49,524 nt of DNA from BS750m-G62 sp046483505 (GCA_046483505.1 JAWODB010000196.1:1-49524), one strand, 5' to 3'; positions 18,062 through 26,770 are shown, counted from the stretch's first letter. Numbers and translations are program-made. Notes: generated from the letters alone by a model not told the origin.

Positions 18062-18095
18062 CGGCGTCCGAAGGCGGACTCGTGCGTCGCAGCGG

Positions 18096-18160
18096 CTCGT
18101 GCTACGCAGCGAAGCGCCGCTTCGCAGAGTAGTACGCGCTGCTACGCAGAGTAGCAAGCC
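18096..18160. repeat. Palindromic element (family E) after the aldo/keto reductase
   Basis: Interleaved inverted repeats of the core CTACGCAG/CTGCGTAG and GAAGCG/CGCTTC, ending in CTACGCAGAGTAGCAAGCC. A cleaner relative with core GCTACTCTGCGAAG lies at 36291-36331. It sits between convergent gene ends (18061 and 18248) and could terminate transcription both ways. Confidence 0.6.
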
Positions 18161-18247
18161 GGAAACCGAAGGCGGCGGCAACGGCCTCCGCCGGCACGCA
18201 CCGACCGCCTGGGGCTGCTGCCGCCGTCGGGCTGCCCGCGCCGCCGC

Positions 18248-19030
18248 CTAAATCTGCGAGCAGGCCGCCGGCTTCAGCATGAGGTTCGTGATATTCGAGA
18301 CGGTGTCCTTGTACTGCGGGTCCTTCGAGAGTTTCTTCCACTCGGGGTGGCCGCCGAACTTCTTCCAGCCGGCGTCCTTGGCGGCCATGTCGGGGAAGGT
18401 CAGCATGTAGGTCAGGTTCGGCAGGTTGCCGCCGACGAGGGTCTCGCCGAAGAAGACCGGGTTCATGCCGACCTCTCGGAAGATGGCCAGTTCGCCGCCC
18501 TCGTTGAACATTTCGATTTTCTTAAATGCCTTGGCCTGGCTGTGACTCTCGTAGATGCGGAGTTGGAAGACGCGGCCGGGCGTCTGCTCGGGCACCTCCA
18601 CCTTCGGCACGCCGTCGAAGGCGAGCATGAGGGAACTCTCGATCCGCACCTGCGCGGGGTCCTTCTTCGGCGCCCGGACGACGTCGGCGACCGCCTCATT
18701 CGCGAGGATCGCCTTCCACGCCTTGCGGCGAACGGGGACCACGTCGTCGGCCGAGGCGTACGGCAGCAGGACGCGCAGATCCGGACTCTTGTTCTCCAGG
18801 TCGACGAACACGCCCACGGTCTCGACGCCCGCCGCGTTCCAGGCGGGGATGGCCGCCTGGGCGAGGAACGCCTCGAACCGCTCGCGATGGGCCATGTCGG
18901 CCATCGTGTACAGGCGGAGTTCCAGGTACTGCTTCTCGCCGGTCTCGGCGGCGGGGGCCCGGCCCGCGGCGGCGCCGACGGCGGCCGCCCCGGCCGCACA
19001 CGCACTTCCCAGGAAGGCACGTCGCTGCAT
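18248..19030 (-). CDS. Tat-exported NIPSNAP-family protein
   Basis: 260 residues from ATG 19030 with AAGGAACC upstream. The start is placed here because MQRRAFLGSACAAGAAAVGA is a twin-arginine signal; longer frames upstream have no ribosome site. Two ferredoxin-like NIPSNAP domains follow: the first begins YLELRLYTMADMAHRERFEA, the second VFQLRIYESHSQAKAFKKIE and ends YMLTFPDMAAKDAGWKKF. NIPSNAP proteins are small alpha/beta-barrel proteins of unclear enzymatic role; Tat-exported ones are frequent in planctomycetes. No catalytic residue can be assigned. Confidence 0.85.
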   Translation of the reverse strand: MQRRAFLGSACAAGAAAVGAAAGRAPAAETGEKQYLELRLYTMADMAHRERFEAFLAQAAIPAWNAAGVETVGVFVDLENKSPDLRVLLPYASADDVVPVRRKAWKAILANEAVADVVRAPKKDPAQVRIESSLMLAFDGVPKVEVPEQTPGRVFQLRIYESHSQAKAFKKIEMFNEGGELAIFREVGMNPVFFGETLVGGNLPNLTYMLTFPDMAAKDAGWKKFGGHPEWKKLSKDPQYKDTVSNITNLMLKPAACSQI

Positions 19031-19141
19031 GGTGAGGTTCCTTTCTTTTGCGCCGCGGGAGGGCGTTCTCAGGACCCCTCCGCCGCAATCTGGTTCTCGT
19101 GGAATCATACCCATCGGACCCGCGGGTGCAACGCGAATCCG

Positions 19142-19897
19142 TCACCACGGCCCGGGGTCGTCGAAGTCGGCGGTGGCGGCGACGGCGATGTAGACGTCCG
19201 CCGCCCCCGCCCGCTTCAGCACGCGGGTGCATTCGGTCACCGTGGACCCGCTCGTCATCACGTCGTCGACGAGGAGGAGGGTCGCCCCGTCGAGGTCCGT
19301 CCCGCGCCGGACGCGAAACGCCCCGCGGACGTTCCGCCGCCGCCGCGGCGCCGGGATGCCCGTCTGGTGGGCCGTCGCGCGGGTCCGCTGCAGCGTCCGC
19401 CGGTCCACCCGGCCCGGGCGCGGCAGCGCGCCGAGGAGTTCCCGCGCGATCCCCAGCGCCTGGTTGAACCCCCGCCGCACCCGCCGGCTCCAGTGCAGCG
19501 GCACGGGGACGACGCGGTCCACGCGGTCGGCCCAGCCCGCCAGGGCCAGCCGCCCGGCGAGCAGCCGGCCGAGCACCGTCGCCAGCGCCGGCCGCGGCCC
19601 GTACTTGCACTGCAGGACGAGCGTCCTCAGCGGTCCGCCGTACGCCCCGGCGCGGACGGCGGCGTCGAACGGCACGGGGTAGTTGCGGCAGAAGGCGCAT
19701 CCCTCCGGCCCGGCGGCGTACGGGCCGGCGTGACGCCCGCACGACGGGCAGTACGGGGCCGCCAGCAGGTCGGCCAGCGCCCGCGCGCACGCGGGGCAGA
19801 GGGGCCACCGGCCGTCCGGCGGCGCCGGCGCCCCGCACGCCGCACAATGGACCGGCAACAGGAGTTGCCCGACCGTCCTGGCCGCTCGCCGAAGCAT
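19142..19897 (-). CDS. comF: ComF-family phosphoribosyltransferase-like protein
   Basis: 251 residues from ATG 19897; upstream in-frame codons do not look like family sequence. Four CxxC pairs near the N-terminus (CAACGA, CPACARA, CPSCGRH, CAFCRNY) form the zinc-ribbon part. The phosphoribosyltransferase-like domain follows, with VDRVVPVPLHWSRRVRRGFN and the PRPP-binding loop LLLVDDVMTSGSTVTEC. In transformable bacteria ComF helps bring in single-stranded DNA; in others it may be a salvage enzyme or regulator. No other competence gene is in the window. Confidence 0.9.
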   Translation of the reverse strand: MLRRAARTVGQLLLPVHCAACGAPAPPDGRWPLCPACARALADLLAAPYCPSCGRHAGPYAAGPEGCAFCRNYPVPFDAAVRAGAYGGPLRTLVLQCKYGPRPALATVLGRLLAGRLALAGWADRVDRVVPVPLHWSRRVRRGFNQALGIARELLGALPRPGRVDRRTLQRTRATAHQTGIPAPRRRRNVRGAFRVRRGTDLDGATLLLVDDVMTSGSTVTECTRVLKRAGAADVYIAVAATADFDDPGPW

Positions 19898-19963
19898 GGC
19901 GGCATGGTAGCGGGGCGGCGGGGGCGGCGGCAAGCGAATCTGCACCCGCGCCGGGTGCGTGAT

Positions 19964-20084
19964 TGTCATTCCGACCGAGGCCCGTCAGGGCCGAGCGGAG
20001 AAACCTCGCTGTGGGGCCCAAGGCGAGATCGCTCCGCTCGCCCTGATGCGGCTGTCGCCGCATCGGGCCTCGGTCGAGATGACA
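19964..20084. repeat. Nested palindromic element (family A), intergenic copy
   Basis: Outer 20-base arms TGTCATTCCGACCGAGGCCC and the reverse complement of TGTCATCTCGACCGAGGCCC differ at two positions. The middle carries GGCGAGATC and related inner stems. It lies between comF and lptF, which are divergent, and is oriented like the tilS copy. Confidence 0.85.
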
Positions 20085-20175
20085 GCGGTGACACGACGCG
20101 CGGCCCCGGCCCTTCCCCCCGGCGGCCGGGTCTGTTATCATTCCGCGAAGGTCCAAGCGGCGATCGCGAGCCTCG

Positions 20176-21342
20176 ATGCGGATTCTTCACCGCTACATCC
20201 TGCGCGACATGACCAAGGCCCTGGCCCTGGCGTTGGCGGCCGTGGCCGGCGTGGTCAGTTTCGGCCTCGTCCTGCCGACGCTCCAGGAGTTCGGCCTCGG
20301 CCCGCTCAACTCCCTCCTGTACATGGTCCTGGTGATGCCGCGGGCGGCGTACCTGGCGCTGCCGCTGTCGGCCGCCCTGGCCGGGTCGCTGGTGTACGGC
20401 CGCCTGGCGGCGGAGAACGAACTGATGGCCTGCCGGGCGAGCGGCGTGCCGCGATGGAGCCTCTTCTGGCCGACCATCGTCCTGGCGATCGTGGCCGGCC
20501 TGGTCACGCTCGTCCTGGGCGCCTGGCCCCTGCCCGCGAGCAAGTACGCCGCCAAACGCCTGGCCCGGGCCGACGCCAAGGGCCTTCTGATGAGCAAACT
20601 CTCCTCGACCGGCAAGTTCCGGCTCGACGAGGCCAACCTCCAGTTGACCGTCGACCGCGTGGCGGGCGACATGCTGTACGGCCCGACGGCCAAGCATACG
20701 GACGCGGAGGGCGCCACGTATTGCTATGCGCCGTACGGTCGCGTGGAGTTCGGCCCGCAGAAGGACCGGCTTCGGGTCGTCCTGGTGGACGCGATCATCC
20801 TGGACGAATCGAAACAGACGAGCCAGCGGGGGACGCACGTCATCACGTTCCGCCCGCCCGCCCGCCTGCCGCGCGACGAGGACGAACTCAGCCTCTGGCA
20901 CCTGCTGGCGGCCCAGCATCACCCGGAGATCACCGACCGCTTCGGGCGCCTCCCGGCGGACGCGAGCCTGGAGGCGAAGCGGCACATGCGGCAGACGGTC
21001 CGGGCCCGCGTCATGGCGGAGATGCACGGCCGGCTCGCCCTGGCCGTCGGGTGCTTCGGCCTCGTCCTCGTCGGCGCCGGCCTCGGCATGGTCTTCCACA
21101 GCGGGCACCTGCTGACGGCGTTCGGCGTGGCGCTCGTGCCGGGCCTCGGCGCGTGGTACGTCACGACCGTGGCGGTCAAGACGGTGGCCCGGGCCGCCGA
21201 GCACCCGGAGGACGAACTCTACCTCATCTGGACGCCCAACTTCGTCGTGCTGCTGCTCGGCCTGGCGCTGCTGGCGCACCTGTCGTGGTTCTGGTCGTCG
21301 CCGGTGCGGCTGCGGGACCTGGTGAGGAGGCGGCGCCGGTGA
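20176..21342 (+). CDS. lptF: LPS export permease LptF-type (YjgP/YjgQ family)
   Basis: 388 residues. MRILHRYILRDMTKALALAL is the typical start of YjgP/YjgQ permeases. Three N-terminal membrane segments, a periplasmic beta-jellyroll region (about 125-270), and three C-terminal segments (about 290-380) give the family topology. With LptG it forms the membrane part of the LptB2FG transporter, which extracts lipopolysaccharide from the inner membrane; a Gram-negative envelope is implied. The LptG-like gene overlaps its stop. LptB, LptA and LptC are not in the window, and the F/G naming rests on gene order. Confidence 0.85.
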   Translation: MRILHRYILRDMTKALALALAAVAGVVSFGLVLPTLQEFGLGPLNSLLYMVLVMPRAAYLALPLSAALAGSLVYGRLAAENELMACRASGVPRWSLFWPTIVLAIVAGLVTLVLGAWPLPASKYAAKRLARADAKGLLMSKLSSTGKFRLDEANLQLTVDRVAGDMLYGPTAKHTDAEGATYCYAPYGRVEFGPQKDRLRVVLVDAIILDESKQTSQRGTHVITFRPPARLPRDEDELSLWHLLAAQHHPEITDRFGRLPADASLEAKRHMRQTVRARVMAEMHGRLALAVGCFGLVLVGAGLGMVFHSGHLLTAFGVALVPGLGAWYVTTVAVKTVARAAEHPEDELYLIWTPNFVVLLLGLALLAHLSWFWSSPVRLRDLVRRRRR

Positions 21343-22496
21343 GAATCCTGGACCGCTACATCCTGAAGACGTACCTCGCCTCCCTGGTCGTCGTGATGCT
21401 GGCGCTGATGGGCATCGCGGTCCTCTTGGACATGGCCGTCAGCGTCAACAAGTTCCTCGACCTCAAGGCCGAGACCGGCGAGATGGGGTTCTGGGCGATG
21501 CTCGGCCACATGGCCGACTACTACTTCTACAAGGCATTCTACTATTTCCAGTTGTGGGCGGCGCTGGCGATGCTGGTGGCGGCGGCGGCGGCGATGGTCC
21601 GCCTGAACCGGACGCGGGAACTGACCGGCATCAAGGCCGCCGGCGTCAGCCTCTACCGCATCCTCTGGCCCGTCATCGCCGTCGGGCTGCTCCTGAACGC
21701 CTTCTACATCGTCAACCAGGAACTCATCATCCCGAACATGGCGGTCGAACTGGCCCGCGACCCGGACGACCTGAACGTCACCGAAACGTTCGACGTGGAG
21801 TTCGTCCGCGACGAACAGAACAACATCCTGTACGCGCCCATCTACGACCCGAAGACCGCGACGATGCATGCCGAGAAGAAGGTGTTCGAGGACGGGCGGA
21901 TTTCGTTTCCCGCCCGCGTGCGGATCTTCCTTCGCGATTCCGAGTACCGGGCCCTCGGCACCATCGAGGCCGAAAGCGCCTCGTGGGACCCGGACCTCGG
22001 GGCGTGGCGCCTCGAGGGCGGCGTCCGGCTGCCGCCCGTCCGGAAGTCCGCCGCCGACCGCCGCGCCCCCCAGCCCACCGACGGCGAACCGTTCCCCCTG
22101 TACTACACCAACGTGGGACCCGCCGAAATCCGCCGGCACCGCACAAGCGACTTTTATCGTTATATGTCCTACAGCGAACTCAAGACGCTGGCCCGCGACC
22201 CGATGCGCGGCAACCGGCTGCAACTCGAAGTGGCGATGCACCAGCACGTGACCCAGCCCATCCTGAACGTCCTGATCCTGCTCCTCGGCCTGCCGTTCGT
22301 CGCCGGCCGCGAGGACCGCAACTACTTCGTCAGCGTCGGCCTGGCGGTGGCCCTGGTCATCGGCGTGTTCGTGGTGATGTTCGCCTCGACGGCCTTCGGC
22401 AACGCCGGCCACGTGCCGCCCATCTGGGCGGCGTGGATCCCGGTCTTCCTCGTCCTCCCGCCGAGTATCCTGTCGATGGAGATGTTAAAGACATAG
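21339..22496 (+). CDS. lptG: LPS export permease LptG-type (YjgP/YjgQ family)
   Basis: 385 residues from GTG 21339, which overlaps the lptF stop (GTGA), with GAGGAGG about nine bases upstream; family sequence (RILDRYILKTYLASLVVVML) begins right at the start. A longer open frame upstream only reads lptF in the wrong frame. Topology: three N-terminal membrane helices, periplasmic jellyroll (about 145-270) and three C-terminal helices including PILNVLILLLGLPFVAGRED. Acts with LptF and LptB in lipopolysaccharide export. The overlap ensures roughly equal synthesis of the two half-transporters. Confidence 0.87.
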   Translation: MRILDRYILKTYLASLVVVMLALMGIAVLLDMAVSVNKFLDLKAETGEMGFWAMLGHMADYYFYKAFYYFQLWAALAMLVAAAAAMVRLNRTRELTGIKAAGVSLYRILWPVIAVGLLLNAFYIVNQELIIPNMAVELARDPDDLNVTETFDVEFVRDEQNNILYAPIYDPKTATMHAEKKVFEDGRISFPARVRIFLRDSEYRALGTIEAESASWDPDLGAWRLEGGVRLPPVRKSAADRRAPQPTDGEPFPLYYTNVGPAEIRRHRTSDFYRYMSYSELKTLARDPMRGNRLQLEVAMHQHVTQPILNVLILLLGLPFVAGREDRNYFVSVGLAVALVIGVFVVMFASTAFGNAGHVPPIWAAWIPVFLVLPPSILSMEMLKT

Positions 22497-22567
22497 TCCA
22501 AAGTCCAGAGTCCAAAGTCGAACGGCGAACGGCGTCCGAAGTTCAAAGTTCAAGGTGCAAAGTTCAA
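22495..22567. repeat. Heptamer microsatellite-like arrays
   Basis: 22495-22515 holds AGTCCAA, AGTCCAG, AGTCCAA in exact 7-bp register, and 22540-22567 holds AGTTCAA, AGTTCAA, GGTGCAA, AGTTCAA, again in 7-bp register. The array starts within the lptG stop region. The rest of the gap to 22741 is GC-rich, with no gene seen. Confidence 0.85.
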
Positions 22568-22741
22568 GGGGCGCGCGGCGGGGCGCGGCAGGAGGTTCGG
22601 GGGACGCCCCCGCCGCGCGCGGCCGTTCGTGTTCGCCGGCCCGCTTGCGGGCCGCGCGCCTTGCCGGTTCAGCCGACCGGCGGCCCGCGCCGTTGCCGTC
22701 CTTGATCCCTCGCTCCCTCGTTCCCTTGATCCCTGCGTGCG

Positions 22742-23266
22742 TCAGCCGCCCCCCAACGCCTCCAGCACCCGGCTCATCGGCGACGCCTCCCACGCCGCCG
22801 TCCCCGTGCCGTCCGCGAAGAAGAGCCACATCCGTACCACGTACACGCCGACGGTAGCAAGGGCCACGAAGGGCAGGCTCCAGACGAGGAGGCGGGCGGT
22901 CCCCTCGAGCCACGTCCGGCCCCGCAAAGCGATGCCCGCCGACCGCCCCATCACCACCAGCAGCATGGCGGCATACAGCGGCCCCAGGGGATGGAACCGC
23001 ACCGCCGCCGACACCTCGCCCTGCCCGAGTGCCCGCAGCGACCGCGTCACGCCGCACGTCGGGCACGGCATGCCGGTCACCCGGCGGAGCATGCAGATGC
23101 TGTCCTCGTCGTGCGGGACGGAGAAGGTGCCGGGCAGGGCCGCCACGTCGGCCGGCCAGAGGGCGCCGACCGTCACGGCGGCCAGGGCGGCGGCGGCGAG
23201 GCCGTGAAAGACGCGGTCCGCCCCCCGGACGGTGCGGGCGGGCGGGGTGTTGGATGGGTTGGCCAT
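22742..23266 (-). CDS. DUF2752 membrane protein
   Basis: 174 residues from ATG 23266; an extension to 23401 would read through two palindromic repeats and is rejected. The central motif MPCPTCGVTRSLRALGQGEV followed by FHPLGPLYA is diagnostic of DUF2752, in which the CPxCGxTR segment sits between membrane helices. Four hydrophobic segments are visible. Function is not established for the family; the paired Cys suggest metal binding or redox, which is inference only. Confidence 0.87.
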   Translation of the reverse strand: MANPSNTPPARTVRGADRVFHGLAAAALAAVTVGALWPADVAALPGTFSVPHDEDSICMLRRVTGMPCPTCGVTRSLRALGQGEVSAAVRFHPLGPLYAAMLLVVMGRSAGIALRGRTWLEGTARLLVWSLPFVALATVGVYVVRMWLFFADGTGTAAWEASPMSRVLEALGGG

Positions 23267-23288
23267 GGGGGAAAGCACATCGGATGCC

Positions 23289-23316
23289 GCGCGGCGGGTG
23301 CGGAGACCCGCCGCGC
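23289..23316. repeat. Short-loop hairpin element (family C)
   Basis: Stem GCGCGGCGGGT/ACCCGCCGCGC with loop GCGGAG, identical to the copy at 7270-7297. It lies just upstream of the DUF2752 gene start. Confidence 0.85.
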
Positions 23317-23340
23317 TACCATCCGAACTTAAAGTGTTAT

Positions 23341-23382
23341 AGCCGCGACGCGCAGCGGAGCGCTCCGCTGCGCGTCGCGGCC
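23341..23382. repeat. Near-perfect 42-bp palindrome (family D)
   Basis: The half-site AGCCGCGACGCGCAGCGGAG is followed directly by its reverse complement through a central GCGC with one terminal mismatch, so the element can form a long hairpin with almost no loop. Relatives lie at 25367-25408 and 31501-31582; all three are flanked by short T or A runs. Confidence 0.85.
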
Positions 23383-23435
23383 AAAATGGGCCCCGAAGCA
23401 CCCCGCGGGTTCGAGAGGCGCCCGCCCTGACAGGC

Positions 23436-24326
23436 TCACGTCGGCGGCATCTCGACGTCGCTGGGCGGGACGGGACCGCCCTCGTCCTCGCCCCCGGCGG
23501 CGCCCGGCGGCGGGGGCACCTCGCCCGCCGGTCCTTCCGCCAGCGGCTGCGTCAGCGGCTGGCCCGTCCATGACCGGTACAGGTACACCATGGCGGCGCT
23601 GATCCACACCATCGAGAACGGCACCGTGAAGAAGATGCCCACGCAGCAGGCAATCGCCCCCAGCAAACCGGCCGCCAGCGCAATCAGCCACGTCAGCACC
23701 GCGAACCCCAGGGTCGACAGGTAGTGCTCCCTGACCACCTGGACGGACGCCTTCATCGCCTCCCAGCCCGACGCCGGATGGTCCCACACCGCCACCAGGG
23801 TAAACAGGAACAGCAGCAGCAGGAACATCAGGACAATCGTACCGGGGATGGCGATCAACAGGGCCAGGATGACCATGAGTTCGTCGTCGCCCTCGGTCGC
23901 CGCCGCCGCCAGCCCGACCAGGACGCCGATGACCAGGACCCCGCCGATGTAAACGCCCATCGGCAGCAGGACCGCCACCACCGACTGCCAGTACCGCTGG
24001 CGGAATCCCTCGAAGACCTGGCCCGCCTCGGCCTTCTGGCCGTCGATGACCCGCGCCACGGCGTAGAACAGGCCGGCGAACAGGGGCGGCAGCACGAAGA
24101 CCATCACCGCCAACTGGATACACGCCCCGATGTACGGAATCGCCCCGGGCAGCCCCGCGCCGAAATTGATCGCATACGCCACCAGGCCGAGCACCCAGAT
24201 CGGCCAGAAGTCGCTCACCACCAGGTTCCAGCCCATGCGGAGGGCGTCCATGACGCCCAACTCGCCGACGTACGGCTCGTACCCCGGCAGGTGTTCCTCC
24301 ATCTGCTCCGGCGGCAATTCGCTCAT
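23436..24326 (-). CDS. Polytopic membrane protein, paralogue of next gene
   Basis: 296 residues from ATG 24326, fixed by AAGGAG at proper spacing. An acidic N-terminus (ELPPEQMEEHLPGYEPYVGE) leads into about six hydrophobic segments. AVWDHPASGWEAMKASVQ and VYLYRSWTGQPL are shared almost word for word with the neighbour at 24430-25227, so the two arose by tandem duplication. A Pro/Gly/Glu-rich cytoplasmic tail ends the protein. The general layout resembles bacterial DUF975/YciC-like membrane proteins but no family assignment is firm, and no function is known. Confidence 0.75.
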   Translation of the reverse strand: MSELPPEQMEEHLPGYEPYVGELGVMDALRMGWNLVVSDFWPIWVLGLVAYAINFGAGLPGAIPYIGACIQLAVMVFVLPPLFAGLFYAVARVIDGQKAEAGQVFEGFRQRYWQSVVAVLLPMGVYIGGVLVIGVLVGLAAAATEGDDELMVILALLIAIPGTIVLMFLLLLFLFTLVAVWDHPASGWEAMKASVQVVREHYLSTLGFAVLTWLIALAAGLLGAIACCVGIFFTVPFSMVWISAAMVYLYRSWTGQPLTQPLAEGPAGEVPPPPGAAGGEDEGGPVPPSDVEMPPT

Positions 24327-24429
24327 CGTTGGCTCCTTATGGCGGGGGCGTGCCCCTGGGGCGCATGCGGGGTGCGGCGTTCCTCCGTTTCTGATTCGTC
24401 CTGCGCGGTCCTGCTTCTTTGACAATTCG

Positions 24430-25227
24430 TCAGGCGGTCCGGTTCACGTCCGGTGCCCCGACGGGCCGGCCCGTCCACGACCGGTACAGGTACAGGAGCG
24501 TGGCGTACGCCCACACGGTCACCGCCGGCGTCGTCACCAGCCAGCCCACGCAGCAGGCCAGCATGCCGACGATGTTGGCGGCCGCGCCGACCAGCGCGAA
24601 CAGGACCAGGAACCCGAGCATCGAACCGAAATGGTCGCGGACGAGGCGGGCCGAGGTCTTGGCGGCCTCCCAGCCGGCCCCGGGATGGTCCCACACCGCC
24701 GCCGGCGCGAACGTGAAGAAGAGGACCAGCAGCCCCAGCGCCACGAGCAGCACGCACTCGAAGACCAGGAACACCAGGACGCCGACCGCCACGGCGAGGC
24801 CGACGGCCAGGTCGTCCCCCTCGGCCGCCGCCGCCAGCCCGACGCACAGCATCATCAGCAGCCACGCGCTCAGGCCCATGAGCACGCCGAACGCGACCGA
24901 CCCGAGCGAGACCGGCAGGTACGCCACGACCGATTCCGCGAAGCGTTCCTTGAAGCCGCGGAACAGGTCGCCCACCTGGACCGGCCCGCCGTCCATCCGC
25001 CGGGCCAGGACGTAGAACAGGCCGGCCATCAGTGGCGGGCTGACGAGGATGGCGGCCGGCAGACCGAACGTCCCCGCCGCCCACGCCACCAGCGTCAGCA
25101 CGAGGGCCACCAGCCACAGCCGCCAGAAATCGCTCGTCAGCAGCCGCCAGCCCAGGCCCATGGCGTCGAGGACGCCCAGCGGCGCCGGCGGCGCGGCCGG
25201 AGACGCGGTGGAGGAATCCTTGCCCAT
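24430..25227 (-). CDS. Polytopic membrane protein, paralogue of previous gene
   Basis: 265 residues from ATG 25227 with AGGGGGG upstream. Six or so hydrophobic segments; AVWDHPGAGWEAAKTSARLV and LYLYRSWTGRPVG align with the paralogue downstream (23436-24326). It lacks that protein's long acidic N-terminus and C-terminal Pro-rich tail. The two genes are 103 bases apart on the same strand and are probably co-transcribed. Unknown function. Confidence 0.75.
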   Translation of the reverse strand: MGKDSSTASPAAPPAPLGVLDAMGLGWRLLTSDFWRLWLVALVLTLVAWAAGTFGLPAAILVSPPLMAGLFYVLARRMDGGPVQVGDLFRGFKERFAESVVAYLPVSLGSVAFGVLMGLSAWLLMMLCVGLAAAAEGDDLAVGLAVAVGVLVFLVFECVLLVALGLLVLFFTFAPAAVWDHPGAGWEAAKTSARLVRDHFGSMLGFLVLFALVGAAANIVGMLACCVGWLVTTPAVTVWAYATLLYLYRSWTGRPVGAPDVNRTA

Positions 25228-25366
25228 CGTCCGCCCCCCTTCCGAAACCGAAGACCGACCGCCGGGAATTGAAATGGCGCCCCAAGGCTACCCGCCCGGG
25301 CCGGGCCGCGTCAACGGGTTTTCCGGACGCCGGCGGTGGCGCGGGTGCACTTCGATGACGCCTTTT

Positions 25367-25408
25367 AGCCGCGACCCGAAGGGGAGCGCTCCGCTTCGCG
25401 TCGCGGCT
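25367..25408. repeat. Palindrome (family D)
   Basis: AGCCGCGACCCGAAGGGGAG is paired with CTCCGCTTCGCGTCGCGGCT through a central GCGC; the outer eight bases pair perfectly and the inner part carries mismatches. It lies in the gap upstream of tilS (25228-25498), preceded by CTTTT and followed by GAAAG. Confidence 0.8.
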
Positions 25409-25498
25409 GAAAGGGCGGCGCCTTCGCCGGCTCGAACCACGCACGTCGAGCCCCGCCGTGCTACCACGCGGGCGCCAAATATCCTATAATGACGACCC

Positions 25499-26770
25499 AT
25501 GACCACGCCCGACCCCGAGCGCCAGTTCGTCGAGCGCGTGCTCGACACGATTACGCGGTACGACCTCCTGCCGCGCGAGGCGCCCGCCGACGCCGCGCCC
25601 GAGCCGGTCGTCGTGGGCGTGAGCGGCGGCCCGGACTCGGTGGCCCTCGCCCACGTGCTCGAACGGCTTCGCGGGGGGCGGGACCCGGTGACGGGCCGAC
25701 GGCGGCCCCGCCGCCTGGCCGTCGACCTCGTCCTCGCCCACCTGCACCACGGGCTGCGGGGGGCGGCGGCCGAGGCCGACGCCGACCTCGTGGCCGACCT
25801 CGCCGACCGGCTCCATCTCCCCTACGTCGTGGAGCGTGCCGATATTCGCGCCGCGGCCGACGCCCGCGGCGTCGGCGTCGAGGAGGCCGGCCGCGACGCA
25901 CGCCGCCGCTTCTTCATCCGGACGGCCCGGCGCCACGGGGCCCGGAAGGTGGCCCTCGGCCATCACGGCGGCGACCGCATCGAGACGGTCCTCTTTCACA
26001 TTCTGCGCGGCACGGGGATCGACGGCCTGGCGACGCTCGGCCCGCGGGCGTCCCTCGCCCCCGAGGAAGGCGTCGAGATCGTCCGGCCGATGGTCCACCC
26101 GTACATCGGACGGGGCCTGGTCCTCGCGTACCTGGAGCGGACGGGCCTCGACTGGCACGAGGACGAGACGAACGACGACCCGGCGTACACGCGGAACCGC
26201 TTGCGGCACGAGGTGCTGCCGCTGCTCGGCCGGGCGGTGAATCCGGCCGTCGAGGAGGCCCTGTTCCGTTTGGCGGACCAGGCCGAGGCCGCCCGCACCG
26301 TCCTGGACGAGGCCCTGGACCGCGTGTGGAGCCGGGTCGTGCGCGAGGTGCCGGCTCCCGATGTCATTTCGACCGAGGCCTCGCGCAGCGAGGCCGAGCG
26401 GAGCGCTGTACCCCGAGTGCCCGCAGGAAATCTCGCCGTTGGCAAACAGGAAGACGACCCACCACGGCGAGATTCTTCGGGCCCGCAAGCGGGCCCTCAG
26501 AATGACAGCGCCGGCGGCGGCCCCCGCGCCCTCCTCATCGACGCGGACGACTTCGCGGCCCTGGCGCCGTGGCTCCAGGGGGCGCTCGTGCGGCGGGCGG
26601 TGGCGCGTTTGGGCGGCGGCCTGAAGCACATGTCCGCCGCCCGCACGGAGGAGGTCGTCTCGGCCCTGGTCGCGAAGACCGTGGCCGGCCCCGTCGACCT
26701 GCCGGACGGCCTGACGGCCGAGCGCCGCCGCCGCATCATTCGCATCGGGCCGAGGCGGCGCGACCGTTGA
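25499..26770 (+). CDS. tilS: tRNA(Ile)-lysidine synthase with an in-frame repeat-derived insert
   Basis: 423 residues. The PP-loop VVVGVSGGPDSVALAHVL (residues 37-54) binds ATP; HLHHGLRG and LGHHGGDRIETVLFHILRG are the other N-type PP-loop segments, and NDDPAYTRNRLRHEVLPLL is the classic TilS signature. It ligates lysine to C34 of tRNA-Ile2 so that AUA is read as Ile, an essential step. Oddity one: the usual HHxDDQ motif reads HHGGDR, though the second Asp remains. Oddity two: residues about 288-336 are encoded by a dispersed palindromic element (26362-26506) lying between the catalytic and C-terminal parts. The frame stays open, so the protein is probably still made. Confidence 0.92.
   Translation: MTTPDPERQFVERVLDTITRYDLLPREAPADAAPEPVVVGVSGGPDSVALAHVLERLRGGRDPVTGRRRPRRLAVDLVLAHLHHGLRGAAAEADADLVADLADRLHLPYVVERADIRAAADARGVGVEEAGRDARRRFFIRTARRHGARKVALGHHGGDRIETVLFHILRGTGIDGLATLGPRASLAPEEGVEIVRPMVHPYIGRGLVLAYLERTGLDWHEDETNDDPAYTRNRLRHEVLPLLGRAVNPAVEEALFRLADQAEAARTVLDEALDRVWSRVVREVPAPDVISTEASRSEAERSAVPRVPAGNLAVGKQEDDPPRRDSSGPQAGPQNDSAGGGPRALLIDADDFAALAPWLQGALVRRAVARLGGGLKHMSAARTEEVVSALVAKTVAGPVDLPDGLTAERRRRIIRIGPRRRDR
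26362..26506. repeat. Palindromic element (family A) inserted in frame in tilS
   Basis: Starts TGTCATTTCGACCGAGGCC and ends CAGAATGACA, with inner GAAATCTCGCCGTTGG and CGGCGAGATTCTTCGG pairing. It matches the intergenic copies at 7322-7422 and 19964-20084. Read in the tilS frame it encodes VISTEASRSEAERSA through SSGPQAGPQNDS, low-complexity polar sequence unlike any TilS region. Confidence 0.88.

Noticed and set aside
19959..21338. 5' extension of lptG through lptF in another frame
   Set aside because: The extension is out of frame with the well-supported lptF gene; the GTG 21339 start has a ribosome site and matches the family start.
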